Below, piece after piece: positions 1 through 8,623 of a stretch of 64,000 nucleotides of DNA (its first letter is position 1; each line of letters starts with the position of its first letter). Under the pieces are notes generated by a model, which saw only the letters and a program-made list of their open reading frames with translations, was not told the origin of the DNA and did not search any database. The stretch lies in the NCBI RefSeq assembly GCF_014199325.1, contig NZ_JACIJJ010000004.1:434001-498000 (forward strand), given 5' to 3'. The position numbers were made by a program, and so were the translations under genes. This DNA comes from Sphingomonas yantingensis. GTDB lineage: Bacteria > Pseudomonadota > Alphaproteobacteria > Sphingomonadales > Sphingomonadaceae.

Positions 1-725
1 GGCACCTGCGACTGGGTCTGGGCCAGCAGCGCGTCGGCCTGCTCCACGTCGCGGCGCTGACCGCGGCCGGCATCGAACAGCCGGCGGGTGAGTGCCAGCG
101 TCTGTCCCTGAAGCCGCACCGTCTCCCGCGCGACGGTCAGCTGCGCGGCGTTGGAGCAGACGAGCGCGTAGGAGCGCGTCGTTTCCGCCGCGACAGACAC
201 GCGGGCGGCGTCGATCTGTGCCGCCGCGGCCTGCACGTCGCCGCGCGCCGCCTCGATCGCGCGGCCGACGCCGCCGAACAGGTCGAGCTCGTAATTGGCG
301 TTGAAGCCGGCGGTGAACAGATCGGTCTCGAACGACGGGATCGCCTGCGTCCCCCCGAACTGCGCGCCGAAGCTGTTCGATCCGGTGCGCTGGCGCGTAT
401 ACTGCGCCTGCACGTCGGTGGTCGGCAGCCGACGGCCGCGCGCCTCGTTCAGGACGGCGCGTGCGCGCTGAAGGTTGGCGGCGGCGACGCGGATGTCGGT
501 ATTGTGCGCCAGCGCCTCGCCCACCAGCCGGTCGATGTTCGGGTCGTCGTAAAGCCGCCACCATTTCTGCGGCAGCTCGGAGGCGTTGACCGCGGACAGG
601 CGGGCGCCTTCGACGAACGCCCCCTCCGCGTTGATCCCGCCCGGCGTCGCCGGCTTTTCGTAGTTCGGACCGACCGCGCAGGCGCCGAGCATCAGCGCGG
701 CCGTCAGGCTTGCCAGTTTCTTCAT
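1..725 (-). CDS. RND efflux outer-membrane factor lipoprotein, 3' end beyond window
   Basis: This is the outer-membrane channel of a tripartite drug efflux pump of the NodT/OprM type. It would carry substrates delivered by the adaptor and inner-membrane pump across the outer membrane. Translation from the ATG at 725 gives a lipoprotein signal with lipobox LGAC (Cys16), then CAVGPNYEKP and WWRLYDD, both typical of this family near the N-terminus. About 241 codons lie inside the window and the rest is cut off at position 1. The start overlaps the stop of the pump gene as ATGA, so the two are probably translationally coupled. It is the third gene of the adaptor-pump-channel operon. Confidence 0.9.
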   Translation of the reverse strand, partial: MKKLASLTAALMLGACAVGPNYEKPATPGGINAEGAFVEGARLSAVNASELPQKWWRLYDDPNIDRLVGEALAHNTDIRVAAANLQRARAVLNEARGRRLPTTDVQAQYTRQRTGSNSFGAQFGGTQAIPSFETDLFTAGFNANYELDLFGGVGRAIEAARGDVQAAAAQIDAARVSVAAETTRSYALVCSNAAQLTVARETVRLQGQTLALTRRLFDAGRGQRRDVEQADALLAQTQSQV

Positions 726-3700
726 GCCGGGGCTCCCGGTTCGGTCGCAGGGGCGGGCGGGGCAGTCCTGGGCTTGCGCTTGAATCGCTTGCCGGCCCAG
801 TCGCCGAAGCGTCTGCTGATGACGTAGAAGGCAGGGGTGAAGATGAGGCCGAACACGGTGACGCCGATCATCCCGAAGAACACCGCGACGCCCAGCGCGC
901 GCCGCATCTCGGCACCCGGACCCGACCCGATTACCAGCGGCAGCACGCCGAGGATGAACGCGATCGAGGTCATCAGGATCGGGCGAAGGCGCTGCGCGGC
1001 GGCATGGCGTGCCGCCTCGTAGAGTTCCTGTCCCTCTTCCTCGTTCTGCTTGGCGAATTCGACGATCAGGATCGCGTTCTTCGCGGCGAGGCCGATCAGC
1101 ACGACCAGACCGATCTGCGTCAGGATGTTGTTGTCCATCCCCATCAGATTGACGCCCAGCATCGCCGCCAACAGGCACATCGGCACGATCAGGATGACCG
1201 CCAGCGGCAGCACGAGGCTTTCATAATTCGCCGCGAGGAGCAGGAAGACGAACAGCACTGCCAGCGCGAAGGCGATGACGCCGGTGTTACCCGCCTGCTT
1301 CTGCTGGAAGGCGAGTTCGGTCCACTCGTACGACATCCCCTCGGGCAGCGTTTCCGCCGCGATCTTCTCCATCGCCGCCAGCGTCTGGCCAGAGGAGAAG
1401 CCGGGCACGGTATCGCCCTGCAATTCGGCGGAGGGATAGAGGTTGTAGCGCACGACGCGGTACGGACCGCTGTCGTCGCGCACCGTCATGACCGCGTCGA
1501 GCGGCACCATCGCGCCCGAGGCCGACCGCGTCTTCAACCGCCCGATATCGGAGGTCTCGTCGCGGTATGGCGCATCCGCCTGTGCCGTCACGCGGAAGGT
1601 GCGGCCGAGGAAGTTGAAGTCGTTGATGTAGGAGGAGCCGAGATAGGTGCCCATCGTCGAGAAGATGTTGCTGACGGGCACGCCCAATTGCTCGGCCCGC
1701 TCGCGGTCCACGTCGGCGAACAGGCGCGGGGTGCGCGTGTTGAACAGCGTGAAGGCGCTGGCGATGCCGGGCGTCTGGTTCGCCTTCATCATCATGCCGA
1801 ACGTCGCCGCCTCGAGCGCCTTGTAGCCCCGGTTCTCGCGGTCCTCGATCATCATCTTGAACCCGCCGCCGGTGCCGATGCCCTGGACGGGCGGCGGCGG
1901 GATGACGAGCAGCAGTCCCTCGTTGAACTGAGCGAAGGCGCCGCGCAGCTGGTTGGCGATCGCTTCAAGCGGCGCGCGGTCAGCATGCGGCTTCATCGTC
2001 ACGAACATCGCCGCGGTATTGGGCGCGGTCGAGAAGCTGGCGCCGTCGAGACCGACGAGCATGACGGTGTCGAGCGTGCCCGGTACCGCGCGCGCCGCCT
2101 TGTCCGCGCGGAGCATCACATCGGTCGTTCGTTGGAGTGAGGCGCCCGGCGGCAACTGCGCCGCGGTGATGACATAGCCCTGGTCCTGCGAGGGGATGAA
2201 GCCGGTGGGCGTCGCATAGAAGCGCCAGCCGGCCAGGCCGATCAGCAGGATATAGGCAATGGCGATGACGCCCAGCATCCGGATCGCACGGGCCGTGAAC
2301 CGGCCATACCGGTCTGCAAGCCAGTCGAACCCGCGGTTGAAACCGCGCGCGAACCGGCCGGGCGCGCCGCGCCAGCCGGGCTTGGGCTCGGCATCATGCG
2401 CCTTGGGCTTCAGGATCAGCGCGGCGAGCGCGGGCGACAGCGTCAGCGACACGATCGCCGAGATGGCGGTCGCCGAAACGATCGTCAGTGCGAACTGCTG
2501 ATAGAAGGCGCCCGAGATGCCCGGAATGAACATCGTCGGCACGAACACGCCGCACAGGACGAGCGCGATCGCGATGAGGGCGCCCGCCACCTCGTCCATC
2601 GTTTCGTGCGCGGCCTCGCGCGGGGACATGCCGCGCTCTTCCATCAGGCGCTCGACATTCTCTACGACGACGATCGCGTCGTCGACGACGATGCCGATCG
2701 CCAGCACCATGCCGAACAGCGAGAGGTTGTTGAGCGAATAGCCGAAGCCGGCCAGCACCGCGAGGCTGCCGAGCAGCGACACCGGGATCGCGATGATCGG
2801 GATGATCGCCGCGCGCCAGCTTTGGAGGAAGATCAGCACGACGAGGCTGACCAGCACGATCGCCTCGATCAGCGTGTGGACGACCGCATCGATCGACGCC
2901 GAGATGTATTCGGTGGGATTGTAGGGCACCGAATAATCGAGGCCCGGCGGGAAGGACGCCTTGGCGCGATCGAGCTCTTGGATCACCGCGTCGGCTGCCG
3001 ACAGCGCGTTCGAGCCGGGCAACTGACTGACCGCGACCGCCGTCACCGGCTTGCCGTTGAGATAGGCGTTGACCGAATAGGTCTCGGCCCCGAGCTCGAC
3101 GCGCGCCACGTCGCGCAGACGGGTCATCGCGCCGTTCGCGTCGCGCTTGACGATGATCTGGCCGAATTGCTCGGGCGTGGTCAGACGTCCTTCCGTCTGC
3201 ACGCCAAGCTGGAAGGCGGCGCCCGAACCGGCGAAGGGCGGCTGACCGACGGCACCCGCCGCGACCTGCGCATTCTGGCCGCGAATCGCGGTGACGATCT
3301 CGTCGACGGTCAGGTTGCGTGCGGCGGCAAGGTCGGGGTCGATCCAGACGCGCATATTGTAATCGCGTCCGCCGAAGCTTTGCGCGTTGCCGACGCCGGG
3401 CACGCGCGCCAGCCGGTCGATGACCTGCGTGCCGACATAGTTGGAGACATATTCCTGGCTCAGCGACCCGTCAGGCGACGAGAACATGATGACCATGAGG
3501 AAGTCGGGCGAGTTCTTGAGCGTCGTCACGCCGATCTGGCGCGTCTGTTCGGGAAGGCGCGGCTCGGCCGAGGCAACGCGGTTCTGCACCAGCACCTGTG
3601 CCTGGTCGGCGTCGGTCCCCTGCGCGAACGTCACCGTGATCTGAAGCGCGCCGTCGCCGGTCGAGGAAGAGGACATGTAGATCATGTTCTCGACGCCGTT

Positions 3701-3913
3701 GATTGCCTCTTCCAAGGGAGCGGCGACGGTTTCGGCCAGCGTCTCCGCGCTCGCGCCGGGGAACTGGGCGGTGACGACGACGGTCGGCGGCGCGATCTCG
3801 GGATACTGGGTGATCGGCAGCGTCGGCAGCGCGACGATGCCGAAGACGAGGATCAGGATCGACAGGACCGCCGCGAAGATCGGGCGGTCGATGAAGAAAT
3901 GCGGGAAGCGCAT
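722..3913 (-). CDS. RND multidrug efflux permease (HAE1/AcrB-OqxB type)
   Basis: This is the inner-membrane proton/drug antiporter of the efflux operon. The 1063-residue length matches AcrB-type pumps. It opens with FFIDRPIFAAVLSI, the standard first membrane segment. The proton-relay aspartates are the pair D411-D412 in GIVVDDAIVVVENVER (TM4), and the matching lysine lies in GLAAKNAILIVEFAK near residue 950. The large periplasmic loops contain the family's FPGASAE and PGVGNAQSFG segments. Its start follows the adaptor stop after one base and its stop overlaps the channel gene. Substrates cannot be told from sequence; OqxB/MexF-like pumps are the closest type I recognise. Confidence 0.93.
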   Translation of the reverse strand: MRFPHFFIDRPIFAAVLSILILVFGIVALPTLPITQYPEIAPPTVVVTAQFPGASAETLAETVAAPLEEAINGVENMIYMSSSSTGDGALQITVTFAQGTDADQAQVLVQNRVASAEPRLPEQTRQIGVTTLKNSPDFLMVIMFSSPDGSLSQEYVSNYVGTQVIDRLARVPGVGNAQSFGGRDYNMRVWIDPDLAAARNLTVDEIVTAIRGQNAQVAAGAVGQPPFAGSGAAFQLGVQTEGRLTTPEQFGQIIVKRDANGAMTRLRDVARVELGAETYSVNAYLNGKPVTAVAVSQLPGSNALSAADAVIQELDRAKASFPPGLDYSVPYNPTEYISASIDAVVHTLIEAIVLVSLVVLIFLQSWRAAIIPIIAIPVSLLGSLAVLAGFGYSLNNLSLFGMVLAIGIVVDDAIVVVENVERLMEERGMSPREAAHETMDEVAGALIAIALVLCGVFVPTMFIPGISGAFYQQFALTIVSATAISAIVSLTLSPALAALILKPKAHDAEPKPGWRGAPGRFARGFNRGFDWLADRYGRFTARAIRMLGVIAIAYILLIGLAGWRFYATPTGFIPSQDQGYVITAAQLPPGASLQRTTDVMLRADKAARAVPGTLDTVMLVGLDGASFSTAPNTAAMFVTMKPHADRAPLEAIANQLRGAFAQFNEGLLLVIPPPPVQGIGTGGGFKMMIEDRENRGYKALEAATFGMMMKANQTPGIASAFTLFNTRTPRLFADVDRERAEQLGVPVSNIFSTMGTYLGSSYINDFNFLGRTFRVTAQADAPYRDETSDIGRLKTRSASGAMVPLDAVMTVRDDSGPYRVVRYNLYPSAELQGDTVPGFSSGQTLAAMEKIAAETLPEGMSYEWTELAFQQKQAGNTGVIAFALAVLFVFLLLAANYESLVLPLAVILIVPMCLLAAMLGVNLMGMDNNILTQIGLVVLIGLAAKNAILIVEFAKQNEEEGQELYEAARHAAAQRLRPILMTSIAFILGVLPLVIGSGPGAEMRRALGVAVFFGMIGVTVFGLIFTPAFYVISRRFGDWAGKRFKRKPRTAPPAPATEPGAPA

Positions 3914-3914
3914 G

Positions 3915-5132
3915 TCAGTTCGCCTGGCTGGCGTCGGCGGCGGGCGGGGTGGTCAGCGCCTGCGACGCGGGCGTGTCGCCCTTGGGCTTCGCCTGGATCT
4001 TCGTGAGCTTCGCCTGCACCGGCATGCCGGGCTGGAGCGTGGTCAGCCCCTGCACGACGACGCGGTCGGTGGGGGCCAGCCCCTCCTTGATGACGCGCAG
4101 GCCATCGGCCGGCGGGCCGGTGACGACGGGGCGCGGTGCGACCTTGCCGTCCTTGCCGACGACGTAGACGATCTTGCGCGCCTGGTCGGTGACGATCGCG
4201 GTGTCGGGGACCAGCATCGCGCGGTACGTGCCCGAGCCGAGCAGGCGGGCGCGGCCGAACATGCCGGGGGTCAGGAAGCCGTCGGGATTGGCGATGCGCG
4301 CGTGTGCCCGGATCGTCCCCGAATTGGGGTCGATCGCGTTGTCGACGAAGTCCATGCGGCCCCGCCAGTTATAGCCGCTCTCGTCGGCCAGCTGGACCTC
4401 GACCGGATTGGCGGTGTTGCGCGAGGAGCCCCGGACGCCGGCTTCGTTCTGGCGGCTGTACTTGAGGTAGAAGGACTCCGCCCCGTCGAAGCTGAACCAG
4501 ATGGGGTCGGTCGAGACGACGCGGGTGAGGACGGTCGTCCCCTCCTGAACGAAATTGCCGCGACTGACCGAACGACGCGAGACGCGGCCGCTGATCGGCG
4601 AGCGGACGGTGGTGAAGCCGAGGTTGAGCTCGGCGGTCTGCACCTGCGCGCGCGCAGCCTCGAGCTCGGCGACGGCGGTGCGCACGTCGGCGACGTTCTT
4701 CTCATATTCCTCGCGGCTGACCGCCTGCGCCTTGAGCAGCGCTTCGGATCGCGCGGCGACCGAACGCAGATTGGCGAGCGAAGCCTGCGCCTTGAGCACT
4801 TGCGCCTTCGCGCTGGCGAGCGCGGCGCGATAGGGGCGCGGATCGATCTGGAACAACGCCTGGCCCTGGCTGACGCGCTGGCCGTCGCTGAACAGGACGT
4901 CCTGGATCGTGCCCGAGGCACGCGGACGGATTTCGGCGTCCTGTATCGCCTCGAACCGACCGACATACTCGTCCCAGTCGTACACTTCGCGCTGGATCGG
5001 GGTCGCGACCTGCACGACGGGCGGCGGCGGCGCCTGTTGCGGCTGCCCGCCGCCGCATGCGGCAAGCGCGAGAAGCATCAGGGCAGGGGCGGGGACGGCG
5101 GCCCGGCGGAGAGGAGCGGGGAAGGAGCGCAT
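3915..5132 (-). CDS. RND efflux periplasmic adaptor lipoprotein (MFP, HlyD/AcrA family)
   Basis: This is the membrane-fusion protein linking the RND pump to the outer-membrane channel. The 405-residue product has a signal peptide ending in the lipobox LAAC (about residues 23-26) and a Gly-rich/Pro-rich linker. Next comes the lipoyl/barrel half motif (RPRASGTIQDVLFSDGQRV), an alpha-helical hairpin rich in Ala/Arg (about residues 95-165), the second barrel half (TVRSPISGRVSRRSV) and a C-terminal RVVVQGLTTLQPG segment typical of AcrA/MexE proteins. It is the first gene of the operon, so the promoter should lie in 5133-5408, which it shares with the divergent fpr gene. I saw no linked regulator gene. 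Confidence 0.92.
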   Translation of the reverse strand: MRSFPAPLRRAAVPAPALMLLALAACGGGQPQQAPPPPVVQVATPIQREVYDWDEYVGRFEAIQDAEIRPRASGTIQDVLFSDGQRVSQGQALFQIDPRPYRAALASAKAQVLKAQASLANLRSVAARSEALLKAQAVSREEYEKNVADVRTAVAELEAARAQVQTAELNLGFTTVRSPISGRVSRRSVSRGNFVQEGTTVLTRVVSTDPIWFSFDGAESFYLKYSRQNEAGVRGSSRNTANPVEVQLADESGYNWRGRMDFVDNAIDPNSGTIRAHARIANPDGFLTPGMFGRARLLGSGTYRAMLVPDTAIVTDQARKIVYVVGKDGKVAPRPVVTGPPADGLRVIKEGLAPTDRVVVQGLTTLQPGMPVQAKLTKIQAKPKGDTPASQALTTPPAADASQAN

Positions 5133-5408
5133 AGAGGTATCCCTTTTCGGCAGGCCGCGCTCTTTCGGCGCTTCGGCGACCCCTAAGTGCGGAGCCGTTC
5201 ATCTGATTGCAAGGATGCGGAGGCAGATTTTTGTACGAAGGCGTTCATAAGTTTTGCATCGCAGCATTTGAGCCCGTCCGGCGTCCTGTCCGAAGCGCTT
5301 GAAAGGCCGTGCCAAAGACAAACTGTCTTGCAACCCGGGGCGGGTGCGATCATTTCGCCGCCATTCCTCGCGCGCGTCCACGCGTGCCGCTGTCACGGAG
5401 CCATTGTC
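5133..5408. promoter_or_regulatory. Divergent promoter region, efflux operon / fpr
   Basis: This 276-base spacer between two divergent starts must hold both promoters. It contains a perfect inverted repeat, AAGACA-AAC-TGTCTT, at 5315-5329, about 80 bases before the fpr start, which could be an operator. The Shine-Dalgarno GGAG at 5397-5400 serves fpr. I could not assign -35/-10 boxes with confidence. Confidence 0.5.
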
Positions 5409-6224
5409 TTGAACGCCCCCGCCCGCCTGCCGATCGTCCAGCCCCCGCACGCCGCTTTCGAGACGGTAAAGGTGCTCTGGGTGCGCCACTGGAACGAGCA
5501 TCTGTTCAGCCTGGCGGTCGAGCGTCCGCAAAGCTTCCGCTTCCGCTCGGGCGAATTCGTGATGCTGGGCATGGAGGTCGAGGGCAAGCCGCTGATGCGC
5601 GCCTATTCGATCGCGAGTCCCGCCTGGGCCGAGGAAGTTGAGTTCCTGTCGATCAAGGTCGAGGACGGCCCGCTGACCTCACGCCTTCAGTCGGTGGGCG
5701 AGGGGGACGAGCTCTATCTCGGTCGCAAGCCGACCGGCACGCTGGTCACCGACGCGCTGCGGCCAGGCAAGCGGCTGTTCCTGCTCTCCACCGGCACCGG
5801 CCTCGCGCCGTTCCTCAGCCTCGTGCGCGATCCCGACACCTATGAGCGGTTCGAGCAGGTGATCGTCGTCCATTCGGTGCGCCGGGTGAGCGATCTCGCC
5901 TTCCGCGAAGAACTGACGGCGAGCTTCGCCGAGGATCCGCTGGTGGGCGAGCAGGCTGCTGAGCAGCTTCACTACCTCGCCACTTGCACCCGCGAACCGT
6001 TCGAGAACCAGGGCCGCATCCAGGCGCTGATCGAAAACGGCAAGATGTTCGCCGACCCGATCAAGGGCCCGCCGCAGTTCGACCCGGCCGAGGACCGGAT
6101 CATGCTGTGCGGCTCGACCGCGATGATCAACGATTTCGCCAAGCACTTCGAATCGATCGGGTTCGAAGAGGGCTCGAACGCACGGCCCGCCGATTTCGTG
6201 ATCGAGCGCGCGTTCGTGGGTTGA
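5409..6224 (+). CDS. fpr: Ferredoxin--NADP(+) reductase
   Basis: This FAD enzyme transfers electrons between NADPH and ferredoxin or flavodoxin, as in oxidative-stress defence and Fe-S metabolism. I chose the TTG at 5409 (271 residues, MNAPARLP...) because GGAG lies eight bases upstream and homologous proteins begin here; the reading frame is open further upstream but has no comparable ribosome site. The FAD-binding motif is R64-A-Y-S in RAYSIAS. The NADP-binding loop is STGTGLAPFLSLVRD, and the family C-terminus is FVIERAFVG. It stands alone, divergent from the efflux operon, and is followed by a hairpin and tRNA-Asn. Confidence 0.92.
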   Translation: MNAPARLPIVQPPHAAFETVKVLWVRHWNEHLFSLAVERPQSFRFRSGEFVMLGMEVEGKPLMRAYSIASPAWAEEVEFLSIKVEDGPLTSRLQSVGEGDELYLGRKPTGTLVTDALRPGKRLFLLSTGTGLAPFLSLVRDPDTYERFEQVIVVHSVRRVSDLAFREELTASFAEDPLVGEQAAEQLHYLATCTREPFENQGRIQALIENGKMFADPIKGPPQFDPAEDRIMLCGSTAMINDFAKHFESIGFEEGSNARPADFVIERAFVG

Positions 6225-6239
6225 TCCGGCGCGCGGGCA

Positions 6240-6267
6240 GGGGAAAGCAAAAAAACCTGCTTTCCCC
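6240..6267 (+). terminator. Hairpin after fpr, putative terminator
   Basis: A perfect 10-bp inverted repeat GGGGAAAGCA / TGCTTTCCCC encloses an A-rich loop (6250-6257), 15 bases after the fpr stop. It lacks a following T-run, so it may stabilise the 3' end or be only a weak intrinsic terminator. Confidence 0.55.
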
Positions 6268-6269
6268 GC

Positions 6270-6299
6270 TTGCGCGATCCGAAAAGGCGGCGCTATAGG
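6270..6299 (+). promoter_or_regulatory. Putative tRNA-Asn promoter
   Basis: TTGCGC at 6270-6275 and TATAGG at 6294-6299, 18 bases apart, resemble -35 and -10 boxes. They would start transcription near 6306, about 34 bases before the mature tRNA end. This is pattern matching only. Confidence 0.4.
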
Positions 6300-6339
6300 C
6301 GCGCTTCCAACGGGCGGGACGCCCCTTGGCACTTGGTGA

Positions 6340-6414
6340 TCCCTGATAGCTCAGCGGTAGAGCTCTCGACTGTTAATCGAGCGGCCGTAGGTTCGAATCC
6401 TACTCAGGGAGCCA
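6340..6414 (+). tRNA. tRNA-Asn (anticodon GTT), CCA encoded
   Basis: The full cloverleaf can be drawn: acceptor TCCCTGA/TCAGGGA (6340-6346 with 6404-6410), D-stem GCTC/GAGC, anticodon stem CTCGA/TCGAG around loop CTGTTAA with anticodon GTT at 6372-6374, a five-base variable loop, and T-stem GTAGG/CCTAC around TTCGAAT. The discriminator base is G6411 and CCA is encoded at 6412-6414. It has no integrase or att-like duplication beside it. Confidence 0.97.
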
Positions 6415-6474
6415 CCAGTCGGCCGGTATCGCCCGGCCCCTTCCGGCTCGGCTGTCGTCAGCCGGCCCTACCTT

Positions 6475-6663
6475 TCATCCCCGTTCGTCCGGCCGCTTGC
6501 GGCCACGCTTCACGAACGCCTGCCACTCGCGGTCGAGCTCTCGATTGCGTTCGCGGCGGGCCAGACGCTCCTGCCGTCGTTTTCGCTGGCCATTCTGTTT
6601 CAGGATCACCGGCGTCATCAGCACGAGCGCCGCGCCGACGCCCAACAGGATCAGATGTGTCAT
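6475..6663 (-). CDS. Small single-span membrane protein, unknown function
   Basis: This 62-residue protein starts at an ATG preceded by GGGGGAA. It has one N-terminal membrane segment (THLILLGVGAALVLMTPVIL, residues 2-21), followed by a strongly basic, Arg-rich and probably helical tail (QRKRRQERLARRERNREL). The layout is a short membrane anchor with a positively charged cytoplasmic tail. I do not recognise a family. It lies between tRNA-Asn and the NAD kinase gene on the same strand as the latter, 88 bases downstream of it, so it could be co-transcribed. Confidence 0.6.
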   Translation of the reverse strand: MTHLILLGVGAALVLMTPVILKQNGQRKRRQERLARRERNRELDREWQAFVKRGRKRPDERG

Positions 6664-6751
6664 TCGCCCTATTCCCCCGGTGGCGGGGGGTAGCGAAGCG
6701 TTCGGCAACCCGATTGGAAAAACGGTCGCAAGCGGCGGAGAACGGCGGCGT

Positions 6752-7528
6752 TCAGGCGATGAACTGTTCCATCGTGATGCGATCGTCGAGCGCGTGCTCG
6801 GGATCAAACAGCAGCGTCAGGTCGCGGATATGGTCGATCGCGATCTCGACCCGAGCGACGTCGCGCACCTCGCGCTGGTCGGCAACCGCGCTGACCGGCC
6901 GTTTTTCGGCCTCGAGCACGGTCAATGCGACGCGGGCCTTCTCCGGCAGGATCGCTCCGCGCCAGCGCCGCGGGCGGAACGGGCTGATCGGCGTCAGCGC
7001 AACGAGCTTCGAGCCGAGCGGCAGGATGGGTCCGTTGGCGGACAGATTATAGGCGGTCGATCCCGCCGGCGTTGCGACGAGGATCCCGTCGCAGACGAGT
7101 TCGGGCAGAACGTCGCGATCGTTGACCTCGACGCGCAGTTTGGCGGTCTGACGCGTTTCGCGCAGGAGCGAGACCTCGTTGATCGCGGGCATGACGTGGC
7201 GGGCGCCGTCGATCGTCGTCGCGGTCATGCTGAGCGGCGACACGCGAAACGGCCGCGCGCGGGCGATCCGCTCCTCCAGCCCGTTCAGCCGCCACTCGTT
7301 CATCAGGAAGCCGACGGTGCCGAGGTTCATGCCGAACGCCGGTACGATCCGCCGCCGCTCCAGCATCAGGTGCAGCGTCTGAAGCATGAACCCATCGCCG
7401 CCGAGGACGACGAGCATCTCCGCCTGTTCGAAATCGACCCAGTCGTAGCGGTCGCGAAGCTCGCCGATCGCCGCCTGCGCAGGACCCGTGGGCGAGGCCA
7501 CCAGCGCGGCCCGGTGGAACAACGTCAT
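6752..7528 (-). CDS. nadK: NAD kinase
   Basis: It phosphorylates NAD+ to NADP+ in the cytoplasm. The 258-residue length fits the shorter alphaproteobacterial form. The signature loop is VLGGDGFML (G43-G44-D45-G46), followed by GMNLGTVGFL (the NxGxxGFL-type motif), the substrate segment CDGILVATPAGSTAYNLSANGPIL, and the late TPISPF motif. The ATG at 7528 overlaps the moaA stop as ATGA, so it is probably translated by coupling with moaA. I see no functional link to molybdopterin synthesis beyond operon sharing. Confidence 0.93.
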   Translation of the reverse strand: MTLFHRAALVASPTGPAQAAIGELRDRYDWVDFEQAEMLVVLGGDGFMLQTLHLMLERRRIVPAFGMNLGTVGFLMNEWRLNGLEERIARARPFRVSPLSMTATTIDGARHVMPAINEVSLLRETRQTAKLRVEVNDRDVLPELVCDGILVATPAGSTAYNLSANGPILPLGSKLVALTPISPFRPRRWRGAILPEKARVALTVLEAEKRPVSAVADQREVRDVARVEIAIDHIRDLTLLFDPEHALDDRITMEQFIA

Positions 7529-8523
7529 CCGCCGGTGACGCTCATGTGGCGCGAATGCGCGGGCGCGGCGCCCGCCTCGATCCGGAAGTCGTGCGCCAGT
7601 GGCTTCGCGGCGAGCGCGTCGTCGATCGCGGCGTCGACGGCGGCGAGGCCCCCGTCCCGGATCGCCGCCTTCAGATCGACCGAATCCTCGTGGCCGAGAC
7701 AGGTGTACAACATCCCCTCGGTCGTCAGCCGCACGCGGTTGCACCCGGCGCAGAAATTGCCGGTCAGCGGCGAGATGAGGCCAAGCCTCACCTCGCTGCC
7801 CGCCACACGCCAGTAGCGCGCCGGCCCACCGGTCGAGCGGGCGTCGGGCGCCAGGTCGAATCGCGCCCGCAACTGTTCGAGCACACGGGTCAGCGGGACG
7901 AATCGATCGGCGCGATCCTCGTCGATATTGCCGACGGGCATCGTCTCGATCAGCGTCAGGTCGTGGCCCTCGTCCACGCACCAAGCCAGCATGTCGCCAA
8001 GCGCATGATCGTTGAGGCCGGCCAGCGCGACGGCGTTGATCTTGACCGAAAGCCCCGCTGCCTTTGCCGCGGCGATCCCGCCAAGCACCTGATTAAGGTC
8101 GCCGTGGCGGGTGATGTGTCGGAAGGTCGCAGGGTCGAGGCTGTCGAGGCTGACGTTGATCCGCCGGACGCCAGCGGCGAACAGCGCCGGGGCGTGCTCG
8201 GACAGGCGCGTGCCGTTGGTGGTCATCGTCAGTTCGTCCAGCCCGCCACCGACATGCCGGCCGAGCCGCTGGACAAGATCGAGCGCGTCACGCCGGACCA
8301 GCGGCTCGCCGCCGGTCAACCGCACCTTGCTGACGCCGCGCGCGATGAACCGTTCGGTGATGAGCGCCATCTCGTCGAGCGTCAGCAACGCCGACCGCGG
8401 CAGGAAGGTCATCTTCTCGGCCATGCAATAACGACAGCGCAGGTCGCAGCGGTCGGTGACCGAAACGCGAAGGTACCGGATCGCGCGGCCGTGACGATCG
8501 ATGAGAGGCGCTTGGATCGTCAT
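7525..8523 (-). CDS. moaA: GTP 3',8-cyclase (molybdenum cofactor biosynthesis)
   Basis: This radical-SAM enzyme converts GTP to 3',8-cyclo-GTP in the first step of molybdopterin synthesis. The 332-residue product carries the SAM cluster motif C26-x3-C30-x2-C33, the SAM-binding GGEP (TGGEPLVRRDAL), and the second Fe-S cluster motif FCAGCNRVRLTTEGMLYTC that binds GTP. It ends in the conserved Gly-Gly tail (SVTGG). I chose the ATG at 8523 because family members start just before the LIDRHGRAIRYLRVS segment; the frame is also open upstream to 8580. Its stop overlaps nadK. It is divergent from the EAL gene. Confidence 0.94.
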   Translation of the reverse strand: MTIQAPLIDRHGRAIRYLRVSVTDRCDLRCRYCMAEKMTFLPRSALLTLDEMALITERFIARGVSKVRLTGGEPLVRRDALDLVQRLGRHVGGGLDELTMTTNGTRLSEHAPALFAAGVRRINVSLDSLDPATFRHITRHGDLNQVLGGIAAAKAAGLSVKINAVALAGLNDHALGDMLAWCVDEGHDLTLIETMPVGNIDEDRADRFVPLTRVLEQLRARFDLAPDARSTGGPARYWRVAGSEVRLGLISPLTGNFCAGCNRVRLTTEGMLYTCLGHEDSVDLKAAIRDGGLAAVDAAIDDALAAKPLAHDFRIEAGAAPAHSRHMSVTGG

Positions 8524-8623
8524 GCTGTGAAATAACCTAGGTCGGGGGTGAATTGTGAACAACCCCGGATTGGCGAGCAAGTGCCACCGCGCTACACATT
8601 GTTTCCGAGGGGAAGGGGAGCGG

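Noticed and set aside
6340..6414. tRNA-Asn as a possible integration site for a mobile element.
   Set aside because: No integrase, no repeated tRNA end and only ordinary chromosomal genes on both sides.
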